Below, in pieces: positions 26,752-35,144 of a DNA stretch of 64,000 nt (the stretch's first letter is position 1; each line of letters begins with the position of its first letter). The translations under genes were made by a program, and so were the position numbers. The stretch is from CAZNFR01 sp964572225. Lineage in GTDB: Bacteria; Bacteroidota; Bacteroidia; Bacteroidales; GCA-2748055. The notes below the pieces were generated by a model. It searched no databases and was not told where the DNA came from. It saw only the letters and a program-made list of their open reading frames with translations. Where the stretch lies: NCBI GenBank assembly GCA_964572225.1, contig CAZNFR010000003.1, positions 1 through 64,000 of the forward strand. Reading direction: 5' to 3'.

Positions 26752-27570
26752 ATGGCAAAAAACAGACTCCAGACCAGCAAAACCTCAAAAACCGGAATCC
26801 TAAGGATTACTATCATCGGAATGATAATTCAGGGAATTTTTCTCATTGCCTGCGATCGTGAGTCCACGGATAAGGAAAAATCTTCCTCCCTCAGGCTCTT
26901 TTTGCAAACCTCCCCGGAATTATCCGGGTTTTTATATATTGAGGAGTACAAAGTGGGAGGCTTTACAAAAATAGACTCCATAAAATCAACCGGTAAAAAT
27001 GAATATCAAAAGCAATATAACCTCAGCTATCCGACTGTCTTTGCCATATCTGACCAATCAGGGGACAGGTTAATTTTTCCTGTCATTTCCGGCGACAGTC
27101 TGCTCATTGTCCTTTCAGACGATAAACTCTTTGATTCAATCCTTTCAGGAAATAAAACCATAAGAAGCTTTAACCTTCTCACCCAAAAAACACATCAATT
27201 TCTGGACACTGCAGAGTATTATTCGGCTATGGTCAGAGACAGCCTGGGAAGTCCTTTCTACCCGGAACTAAGGTTGAAAGCGAACCGGGGTTACCAGGCA
27301 AATCTGGAAGACCTCAGAACCTTTTATCGCGGGTTCGTCCTTGAAAACGATACCTCCATACTAAGTCTTCTGGCCCTTCAAAACCAGATCGGACCCGGAT
27401 TTTATGTATTGGATCCTATGGAGGATCCCGGCATTTACTTGAGGATAGATTCCATCCTGTCTAAACGATACCCTGTTTCGGCTCCGGTTTTGGCTTTCAA
27501 CACCAGGGTGGACAATATTTTAAAACAGTTATTGCAAAAATCCGGCCCCGAAGCCCTTAACGAAAAATGA
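26752..27570 (+). CDS. Lipoprotein with DUF4369-like domain, no thioredoxin domain
   Basis: 272 residues. A basic N-terminus and hydrophobic segment end at Cys34 in IFLIACDRE, a lipobox. Residues about 45-125 follow the DUF4369 pattern (LYIEEY..GGFTKIDSIKSTGKNEY..YNL.YPTVFAIS..GDRLIFPVISGDSLLIVL), and the helical part that follows is like the middle of the next gene's product. The protein then stops where a thioredoxin domain normally begins. It looks like a shortened paralogue of its downstream neighbour (96 bp away). Probably bound to the periplasmic face of a membrane. Function unknown; DUF4369 proteins are a large Bacteroidota-type lipoprotein group. Confidence 0.8.
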   Translation: MAKNRLQTSKTSKTGILRITIIGMIIQGIFLIACDRESTDKEKSSSLRLFLQTSPELSGFLYIEEYKVGGFTKIDSIKSTGKNEYQKQYNLSYPTVFAISDQSGDRLIFPVISGDSLLIVLSDDKLFDSILSGNKTIRSFNLLTQKTHQFLDTAEYYSAMVRDSLGSPFYPELRLKANRGYQANLEDLRTFYRGFVLENDTSILSLLALQNQIGPGFYVLDPMEDPGIYLRIDSILSKRYPVSAPVLAFNTRVDNILKQLLQKSGPEALNEK

Positions 27571-27666
27571 GAAAATACCCTGAAATTTTTAACTCAAAGG
27601 AAATGGGATTATCTTAGGCTGGAAATTTTTCGGTGTTACCAACATAAATAACAAACGATATCTTAC

Positions 27667-28860
27667 ATGAAAACCAATTCGGGAGTATTTATTAAGCCTG
27701 AAAGGACCGGAAAGATTTTAATGGGCATCTTTTTCCTGCTTATTTCTTATGCCTGCTCCGATCGGCCCAACACGCGGATCAAAGGCACGGTGAACAACCA
27801 TGAAAGAGAGTATATTTATCTGGATTACCTGGACATCAACAAAACCCTTACCCTCGATTCTGTAAAACTGAAAAAAGACGGGAGTTTTCAGTTTCGGTTC
27901 AGGGTCGGGCATGCCGGACTCTATCTTCTCAGAAATGAAGAGGGGAAAATCATTAACCTCCTTCCCTTTCCCGGGGATGAGCTTGAGCTTACCATAAATG
28001 GGGAAAAATTTGGGCAGGCTTATAGCGTGAAAGGGTCTCAGGAATCAGAGAACATCCGACAACTGGTTGACAAGCTTCAGTTTACACGCTCAGAGCTGAG
28101 TAAACTGGATTCGGTTTACAGTTCCTTTTCCAACATCACCCAACAACAGGCAAGCGATTATATCGCCAGAAGAAAAGCCATAATTCAGGACCAGCGCGAC
28201 TTCACCATCCAGTTTATCATTGAACATCTCAACTCCATATCAAGCATCTACGCAATTTATCAGGAGATTTCGGAAGGACAGTATGTCCTGAGTGAAAACC
28301 GGGACATACAGTACATGAAAATTGTAGCCGATTCGGTTTCGAACAGGTACCCCGACAATCCTTTTGTTCGATCCTTTGTTGAAGATGCCCGGGCAAATGA
28401 AAGGGAATACTATAATCTTCAGGAACTGGGGAAATTAATGAAGGATGCAAAAACCGGACTCCCTGATCTGCAAATTCCCGATACCGAAGGAGACACCATA
28501 AAATTATCCGAAGTGAATGCAGACCTTATTTATCTCTATTTCTGGTCCAGTTTTTCAGAGCCTTCAAGAAACATTAATCCACAGCTTAAGTCTATCTATG
28601 AAAAGAATAAAAACAAGGGATTTGAAGTTTATGCGGTATCGCTTGACAGTGAAAAACGGGACTGGCTTAATGCCATACGATTCGATGAACTCAACTGGAT
28701 CAATGTTTCTGAATTAAGCTTCCCGAATTCCAAGGCTTCGGCAATATATAATGTCAGAAGTCTCCCTTCATCCTACCTGCTTAACGGCAATGGGGAAATT
28801 CTGGCAAGAGACATCTATGGGGCAGAGCTTCAAAAATGGCTGGATAATATCTTAAAATAA
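27667..28860 (+). CDS. DUF4369/thioredoxin-fold lipoprotein with SxxS in place of CxxC
   Basis: 397 residues. Lipobox at LLISYAC (Cys30). Residues about 36-125 form a DUF4369 domain, then a helical linker (125-255), then an AhpC/TlpA-type thioredoxin fold (about 262-397) with LPDLQIPDTEGDTIKLSE at its start, the cis-Pro region SLPSSYLL and NGNGE near the end. The redox motif is changed: WSSFSEPS (293-300) stands where TlpA-like proteins have WATWCxPC, so both active-site cysteines are serines. Disulfide exchange is therefore not expected; it may bind a peptide or haem-related ligand, or act as a structural domain. Its stop overlaps the lpxH start by one base, so the two are co-translated. Confidence 0.9.
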   Translation: MKTNSGVFIKPERTGKILMGIFFLLISYACSDRPNTRIKGTVNNHEREYIYLDYLDINKTLTLDSVKLKKDGSFQFRFRVGHAGLYLLRNEEGKIINLLPFPGDELELTINGEKFGQAYSVKGSQESENIRQLVDKLQFTRSELSKLDSVYSSFSNITQQQASDYIARRKAIIQDQRDFTIQFIIEHLNSISSIYAIYQEISEGQYVLSENRDIQYMKIVADSVSNRYPDNPFVRSFVEDARANEREYYNLQELGKLMKDAKTGLPDLQIPDTEGDTIKLSEVNADLIYLYFWSSFSEPSRNINPQLKSIYEKNKNKGFEVYAVSLDSEKRDWLNAIRFDELNWINVSELSFPNSKASAIYNVRSLPSSYLLNGNGEILARDIYGAELQKWLDNILK

Positions 28861-29618
28861 TGGAGGAATCCGGAAAAAGGAAAAAAATATTTTTCGTTTC
28901 AGATGCTCATCTGGGACTTCCCCCCGTAGAAAAGAGCCGGTACCGGGAAAGACTGCTGGTCCGATGGCTGGAAGAGAAGAGAAAGGATGCCGGAGCCTTT
29001 TACCTGTTGGGGGACATTTTCGATTACTGGTTCGAATATAAGAAAGTGGTTCCGCGTGGTTTTGTTCGTTTCCTGGGAAAAATAGCAGAGATTACCGATG
29101 CAGGCATTCCTGTTTACTTTTTCACGGGGAATCACGATGTCTGGGTCTTTGACTATCTTCCTTCCGAAATTGGGGTAGAGGTATTCCGGAAACCTATTAT
29201 CAGGGATATCCAGGGGAAAAGATTTTATCTTGCCCATGGGGATGGACTGGGTGAGGGAGAGCGCTCTTATAAAATTCTGAAATCCATCTTTACCAGTAAA
29301 ATTCTTCAATGGCTATATGCCAGGATCCACCCGAATGCATCAGCGGCTTTTGCTCACCGATGGTCCCAAAGAAGCCGCCTTTCCAAGGGAAATTATACCC
29401 CCTTTCTTGGAGAACAAAAGGAACACCTGATCAATCATTCGAAGAAGATACTAAGGGATACGGATATCGACTTCTTCGTTTATGGTCACAGGCATGTTCC
29501 CTATGAAATGCAATTGAATGAGAAAGCCAGGGTAGTGTACCTTGGCGACTGGTTTGTCAATTTTACCTTCGGCGAGTTTGATGGGGAGCAAATGCACCTC
29601 AAAAAATTCGAAAACTGA
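28860..29618 (+). CDS. lpxH: UDP-2,3-diacylglucosamine diphosphatase (LpxH-type)
   Basis: 252 residues of the calcineurin-like metallophosphoesterase fold. The metal-binding boxes are SDAHLG, LLGDIFDYWFEY, TGNHDVW, LAHGDGLG and VYGHRHVP. The DYWFEY and HGDG stretches are those of LpxH, which splits UDP-2,3-diacylglucosamine to lipid X and UMP in lipid A synthesis at the inner membrane. The ATG shares its first base with the preceding stop (TAATG overlap), coupling it to the lipoprotein upstream. Confidence 0.92.
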   Translation: MEESGKRKKIFFVSDAHLGLPPVEKSRYRERLLVRWLEEKRKDAGAFYLLGDIFDYWFEYKKVVPRGFVRFLGKIAEITDAGIPVYFFTGNHDVWVFDYLPSEIGVEVFRKPIIRDIQGKRFYLAHGDGLGEGERSYKILKSIFTSKILQWLYARIHPNASAAFAHRWSQRSRLSKGNYTPFLGEQKEHLINHSKKILRDTDIDFFVYGHRHVPYEMQLNEKARVVYLGDWFVNFTFGEFDGEQMHLKKFEN

Positions 29619-29632
29619 CGAGCTTGCAATTC

Positions 29633-32600
29633 CTATTCCTTTTTTGCCGGCAGACTAAAATAAAATTCGGCACCTTTCCCCGGACTTGAATCGGCCCAGA
29701 TTCTGCCGTTATGCTTCTCAATAATTCTTTTGGCAAAAGCCAGTCCGACCCCGGTACCCGGAAACTGACGATCGGAATGTAAGCGCTGGAAAACCCCGAA
29801 AAGCTTATTGTAATAATCCTTGTTAAAACCTACCCCGTTGTCCTTCACGCAAAACTCCACAAAATCACCATTCCTTTCACCGGAAACATCAATTAAGGCC
29901 TTTTCATTTTTTGAAGTATACTTAAGTGCGTTGGATAGTAAATTCGAAACTACCTGCCTTACCATGATCTCATCGCCGTATGCCACAGGCAGTTCGGCAA
30001 GATTGAATTCAACGATCCTTTCAGGTCCAGGGGATTTAAGATCCTGATAAACATCCTTAAATATCCTTTCAATATTGAGTCTTTTAAGATTAACATCCTG
30101 CCGGTTCAGCCTCGAAAAGGAGAGGATTTCATCAATGAGTATACCCATTTTTTCCGAGTTTCGGATAATGGTATCCAGGGTCTCCTTTGCCTCCTCCGGC
30201 AGATCCTCATAGAAATCCTCTTTCAGAATGGTGGAATAGCCGGCAATGGCCCTGAGCGGGGTTCTGAGGTCGTGAGATACAGAATAACTGAAACTTTCAA
30301 GCTCGGCATTAAGGTTTCTGAGCTTGGCATTGGATTCTTCCAGTTCACGCGTTCTCAATTTGATCTTTTCTTCCAGCAACTGATTCAACTCCTTCATTGC
30401 CAGGGTGGCTTTCTTCTTTTCCGTGATATCGGTAAAAATAGTAGCAAACAGATCTTTCCCAGGCGAGTATACCCCAATGGAAAAATATTTGTCCATCGGA
30501 GCGAAATAGTCCTCGAACTGAATAGCCTCATGAGTTTCCTCTATCCGTGAATAAATATCCAGATAGGGTGCAACCGGAACTGAATAAGCTTCTGTTGCAG
30601 TTTTATTGAGGACCTCATTCCTTTTTATCCCAAGGATTTTTTCGAAGGAGGGATTAACCTCGACAATCCGGTAATCGCATATCTTACCTGCTTTATTTCT
30701 CACAAAGGTATGGATGGCAACCCCTTCATTCATGGACTGAAAGAGACTGGAATATTTCTTCTCGCTTTTCCGCAGCTCTTTCTCTGCCATCCTCTTATCG
30801 GAAATATCATTGTAAATAAACAATATATGAGGTTCCTCATTCATATAAAAGCGGGTAAAACTACATTCAATATGCACTTCTTTCTTAAAACTGCTAACCG
30901 TGGAAATTTCCTTTTTTTGGGTTCCCCCATTTTGAAGCACCTGAAGGGCGGCATCCTTTAATCCCGATATTTCCCATGATTTGATATGAAGGAAATTCTG
31001 ACTTAAAACCTGATCAACCGTAGCTCCAATCATTTCAGCAGATTTTGGATTGGTTCTCAGGCACTGACCCTTCTGGTTATAAACTCCCAGTCCCATGGGT
31101 GAATCGTTAAATATCTTCTGATTGAATTCCATCTGATTTCTCAGCTCCGACTCCACTAATTCCTTTTCCGAAAGGATTTGTTCCAGAGATTCATTGGTGG
31201 TTCTCAACTCTTCATTCTGAGATTTGAATTCCTCCAACAAAGAATAATACTCCTGATTCTTATGCTGAAGTTTTCGGGATTGCTCCTTCCTTTGGGTTAT
31301 GTCCCTGATAAAAACTACTATTTCCCCATTCTCTTTTCTGGAGAAGGTTGCGCTGATCTCTGCATCCATAATACTCCCGTCTGCTTTTTTGTGGCGGGTT
31401 TCAAAACGTAAGAAACCATTTTTCTTTAAGGTTTCTATTCGCTTCCTTATCATCTCCTCATCCTGATCAACCTCAATGTTCGCAATCTTCATCCCTTTCA
31501 GTCTGTCCACTGGAATTCCTATCATTTTGGCATAGGCTTCGTTTACTTCCTGTATTACTCCGTGAATATCCGTGATCCAGAATCCGTCTATGGAAGTTTT
31601 TAAAACCCTTGAGTATTTGTATTCTGCTTCCCGGAGTTGGGAAATATCCATGGCAAACTCAAACCTGACATCCCGCCCGTCTGGCCATTTGATAAGTTGG
31701 TCGGTTATAATAAAATGCTTGTTTATCAATGGGTTGTGATGTTCCCAGGTATAACTGTCATGTTCCTTTTTCAGAATGATCTCATTCGTGCAAAAAGGAC
31801 AGGGGTTTTTAAACCCCTGAAATTCCTCATAACACTTTTTCCCTATCGGATCCTGCCCCAGAAGTTCTCTGAATGATTTGTTGACAAAGAGGACTTCATA
31901 GGTTTCGGGATCGGTAACGTACAACACTTCAGGAAAGTTATCCAAAATGGTATAGAACTGCCGGTTTAATAAATCAATTTCATGTTCCCTTTGCTTTCGC
32001 TTGGATATTTCTTCATTGATCTGCTCGTTGATTTCGATCAGACTCTGGTTTTGCTTCTGATAATTATCGTTTAATTCTCTGTAATTTTGGTTTGCAGTCT
32101 GTAGATCCTTCATCATCCGGTTCGTGGAAATTACTCTTCCTACCTTAACCGCAATGGATTTTATCATTTCTTTTTCCTCTTGAAGAAAAGGATTGCTGCT
32201 ACTTTTTCCGGTATAGTTTATTTGAATTTTTCCCTTAACATCATGAAATTTAATTGGTTGTGTAAGCACCCATTCAGAATCGATCGACATTTTGGTTGTA
32301 ATCGACAATTCTCCCACTTCAATTTTAACTTCGGTTTTATCAGGATGAAGAAGCCCATTTTTAATACTCAGGCCCGACTTTAGAAGAAACCTTTTTTCCC
32401 TAAAATTTTCCTCAATGCTATACTGGTCAATTTCGAAAAGACATCTGAGCTCCTTAATTCTTTCCATCAGGTCAGCTGTCTTTTCCTTTAATTTACTGTC
32501 TAAAAGCCTGGAAGACCGGGCTTCTCTTTTGTAGAGTTTCTCAATTTCTTCCTTTTGGGCCAGTATTTCTTCCTTTTGAGACAATATTTCCTCATTCTTG

Positions 32601-33403
32601 AAGGATAATAATTTCTGACTGGCTTTTTGTTCTGTGATGTCTGTCGTGGATCCGGCAATTCTGTATATTCTTCCATTTGAGTCTCTTAAGGGAGTAAGTC
32701 TGGTGAGCCACCAAATGTTCTTTCCTTTCATGGGGATCATTTCTTCATACTGGATTGATTCTCCTGCATCCACACATTTTTGATAATTTGCCTGAACCGC
32801 TTTGCATGCATCCAGAGGTAATAACGGATAGAGCTCCATAGGCGTTTTTCCCTCAACCTCGATGCTTTTCATTCCTGAAACTCTTTCATGGGCAGGATTG
32901 AGACCAAGAAAAATAAACTCACCCCCGGGAGTATATTCCAATAGAAAGAGTGCAGAATCGATCCCTTCATAGACACTTTTTAGCAATGCGGGGTTCATAA
33001 GCGGATCCCTCTTCAGGGCAGAAGGTTCTGCTAAATTTCCTACTTTCAGCAGAATGCTTTTTTCCTTACTGTTGAGACAAATGGCCTCTGCCTGTACTAT
33101 TCTTTTTCCAAACTGAACCCCGGTCCTAAGCGTAATGCTCATACGCTGTTTTCCTTTCTTAAGAAGCTCTTCACTAAAATCCCTGAATTTTTTCCTGTCA
33201 TTTGAAACCAGGAAGCTTTCAAACTTTTTTTCTTCAATGTACTTCCCTTTTGTTTCCAAAAGATCCGGAACATCTTCGGAGATCCAGCAGATAATTCCCT
33301 GAGTAATCAGAAAAGTCCTGCATGCTCCAAAACGAAGCAGGTTGTACATAGATTCCATTCCCTCGACCGGGTAGTGGCTGGGTTGAGTTTGTTTGGCAGG
33401 CAT
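29633..33403 (-). CDS. Multi-PAS sensor histidine kinase (no receiver)
   Basis: 1256 residues without obvious membrane helices. Order: divergent PAS-like N-terminus (1-120), PAS (130-265), coiled coil (265-315), GAF-like domain (320-430), second coiled coil, then four PAS domains (about 485-1010), a coiled coil, HisKA with SYSVSHDLRTPLRAIAGYS (phospho-acceptor His near 1050) and HATPase_c with NLLSNALKYTS, DNGVGF and GTGVGLAFAKRI. The phytochrome-kinase style of the HisKA box and the lack of a receiver mean it must signal to a separate response regulator, which is not adjacent. One PAS domain (about 500-600) contains KKCYEEFQG and PCPFC, an unusual cysteine set. The region ahead of the start is C/G-skewed. 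Confidence 0.94.
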   Translation of the reverse strand: MPAKQTQPSHYPVEGMESMYNLLRFGACRTFLITQGIICWISEDVPDLLETKGKYIEEKKFESFLVSNDRKKFRDFSEELLKKGKQRMSITLRTGVQFGKRIVQAEAICLNSKEKSILLKVGNLAEPSALKRDPLMNPALLKSVYEGIDSALFLLEYTPGGEFIFLGLNPAHERVSGMKSIEVEGKTPMELYPLLPLDACKAVQANYQKCVDAGESIQYEEMIPMKGKNIWWLTRLTPLRDSNGRIYRIAGSTTDITEQKASQKLLSFKNEEILSQKEEILAQKEEIEKLYKREARSSRLLDSKLKEKTADLMERIKELRCLFEIDQYSIEENFREKRFLLKSGLSIKNGLLHPDKTEVKIEVGELSITTKMSIDSEWVLTQPIKFHDVKGKIQINYTGKSSSNPFLQEEKEMIKSIAVKVGRVISTNRMMKDLQTANQNYRELNDNYQKQNQSLIEINEQINEEISKRKQREHEIDLLNRQFYTILDNFPEVLYVTDPETYEVLFVNKSFRELLGQDPIGKKCYEEFQGFKNPCPFCTNEIILKKEHDSYTWEHHNPLINKHFIITDQLIKWPDGRDVRFEFAMDISQLREAEYKYSRVLKTSIDGFWITDIHGVIQEVNEAYAKMIGIPVDRLKGMKIANIEVDQDEEMIRKRIETLKKNGFLRFETRHKKADGSIMDAEISATFSRKENGEIVVFIRDITQRKEQSRKLQHKNQEYYSLLEEFKSQNEELRTTNESLEQILSEKELVESELRNQMEFNQKIFNDSPMGLGVYNQKGQCLRTNPKSAEMIGATVDQVLSQNFLHIKSWEISGLKDAALQVLQNGGTQKKEISTVSSFKKEVHIECSFTRFYMNEEPHILFIYNDISDKRMAEKELRKSEKKYSSLFQSMNEGVAIHTFVRNKAGKICDYRIVEVNPSFEKILGIKRNEVLNKTATEAYSVPVAPYLDIYSRIEETHEAIQFEDYFAPMDKYFSIGVYSPGKDLFATIFTDITEKKKATLAMKELNQLLEEKIKLRTRELEESNAKLRNLNAELESFSYSVSHDLRTPLRAIAGYSTILKEDFYEDLPEEAKETLDTIIRNSEKMGILIDEILSFSRLNRQDVNLKRLNIERIFKDVYQDLKSPGPERIVEFNLAELPVAYGDEIMVRQVVSNLLSNALKYTSKNEKALIDVSGERNGDFVEFCVKDNGVGFNKDYYNKLFGVFQRLHSDRQFPGTGVGLAFAKRIIEKHNGRIWADSSPGKGAEFYFSLPAKKE

Positions 33404-33552
33404 GATTTAGTAATTTGACATTCAAGTTAGGAAAAATCCCCAAATCCCCAAATCCCTGGATCCCCATTCCACCCAAAATCCCCCTTCTCCCCTGGCAGAG
33501 ATTTCCCCCTTTTTTCCATTAAGGGATAAAACAATGAATAAGCTCAAAAATT

Positions 33553-35103
33553 ATGCTGGTAAAAACAAATGGCAGTTCTGTCTATGGGATTGATGCGACT
33601 TCGATTACCGTTGAGGTCAACATCACTCAGGGAGTAAAATTTTTTATTGTGGGTCTTGCTGATAATGCAGTAAAGGAAAGTCAGCAAAGAATCGAATCTG
33701 CCATTCGTACCATTGGTTTTTCCTGGCCGGGCAAGCGGATCGTAGTAAATCTGGCGCCTGCAGATATCCGGAAGGAGGGTTCGGCTTACGATTTGCCGCT
33801 GGCTGTGGGTGTGCTTGCAGCCTCAGGCCAGATTAGCAGTCAACACCTCAGTGATTATGTACTGATGGGTGAATTGTCACTCGATGGCAGCCTTCAGAAA
33901 ATCAAGGGGGTATTGCCGATGGCTCTGAAGGCAAAAGCAGACAGGTTCAGGGGATTTATCCTGCCTGCGGACAATGCATTGGAAGCCGCTGTGGTTGAAG
34001 GACTGGAGGTGATCGCCGTGGATAACCTTCTGGAGGTGATCGGATTTCTGAACGGAGGGCTGGAACTGAGTCCTGTAAAGGTAGATCCAGGGAAAGAGTT
34101 TTATGAAAAAGCTGCATCCTTCGACAATGACTTTTTAGAGGTAAAGGGGCAGGAAAACGTAAAACGTGCTCTGGAGATTGCCGCGGCAGGCTCTCATAAT
34201 TTACTCATGATCGGCCCGCCCGGTGCAGGGAAAACCATGCTGGCAAAGAGAATCCCGACCATATTGCCCCCTCTGACTATCACTGAGGCATTGGAAACTA
34301 CCAAAATACATTCAGTAGCAGGAAAACTGGGTAGGGAGAACTCCCTTATGACTCGAAGACCCTTCCGCAGTCCCCACCACACCATATCGGATGTGGCCCT
34401 TGTGGGTGGGGGGAATTATCCTCAACCCGGTGAAATTTCCCTGGCACATAACGGGGTATTATTTCTTGATGAACTCCCTGAATTTAAGCGAAATGTCCTT
34501 GAGGTCCTCAGACAACCCCTGGAAGATAGGGTTATCAGTATTTCCCGTGCCAAATTCACCATCGAATATCCCAGCAGTTTCATGATGGTCTCCAGCATGA
34601 ATCCCTGTCCGTGCGGATATTACAACCATCCCGAGAAAACCTGCCAATGCGGTCCGGGCCTGGTGAAAAAATACCTCAACAGGATCTCGGGTCCGTTAAT
34701 GGACCGGATTGATATCCATATCGAGATCATTCCTGTTCCTTTCCGCGACCTAAACCGGCTAAGGGAAGCAGAAAACAGTGAGTCCATCAGGGAGAGGGTT
34801 ATGAAAGCAAGGGAAATTCAGAATCAGAGGTACAGAGGCGAAAAAGGCATCCATAGCAATTCACAAATGAATTCCAGGATGATCCGAACTTACTGCCGAC
34901 TCGATGAGCCCTCAGCAGCCATTCTGAAAAACGCCATGGAGAGGCTGGGTTTTTCAGCACGGGCGTATGATCGTATTCTTAAGGTATCCCGAACCATTGC
35001 CGATCTGGATGAAAGCAGGGAGATTGGAGCCCAACATATTGCCGAGGCGGTAAATTATAGAAATCTCGACCGGGAGAGCTGGGCAGGAAATGCTTTTCCG
35101 TAA
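33553..35103 (+). CDS. YifB/ComM family Mg-chelatase-like ATPase
   Basis: 516 residues, full length for the family. The N-terminal ~190 residues are a ChlI/Lon-like domain (SVYGIDATSITVEVNI...). The AAA+ part has GPPGAGKTMLAKR (Walker A), NGVLFLDELPEF (Walker B) and an insert with MNPCPCGYY and CQCGPG typical of YifB/ComM. The C-terminal lid has SARAYDRILKVSRTIADL. ComM in Gram-negatives is reported to drive branch migration of recombination intermediates in natural transformation; other roles are possible in Bacteroidota. It is transcribed divergently from the large PAS kinase. Confidence 0.95.
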   Translation: MLVKTNGSSVYGIDATSITVEVNITQGVKFFIVGLADNAVKESQQRIESAIRTIGFSWPGKRIVVNLAPADIRKEGSAYDLPLAVGVLAASGQISSQHLSDYVLMGELSLDGSLQKIKGVLPMALKAKADRFRGFILPADNALEAAVVEGLEVIAVDNLLEVIGFLNGGLELSPVKVDPGKEFYEKAASFDNDFLEVKGQENVKRALEIAAAGSHNLLMIGPPGAGKTMLAKRIPTILPPLTITEALETTKIHSVAGKLGRENSLMTRRPFRSPHHTISDVALVGGGNYPQPGEISLAHNGVLFLDELPEFKRNVLEVLRQPLEDRVISISRAKFTIEYPSSFMMVSSMNPCPCGYYNHPEKTCQCGPGLVKKYLNRISGPLMDRIDIHIEIIPVPFRDLNRLREAENSESIRERVMKAREIQNQRYRGEKGIHSNSQMNSRMIRTYCRLDEPSAAILKNAMERLGFSARAYDRILKVSRTIADLDESREIGAQHIAEAVNYRNLDRESWAGNAFP

Positions 35104-35144
35104 CTTGGCAGGATAATTGTATTATCCATCGGTTCGGAGGAAAT

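Noticed and set aside
26652..26861. 69-codon frame ahead of the first DUF4369 gene
   Set aside because: It begins inside the candidate promoter and overlaps the lipoprotein signal region in another phase.
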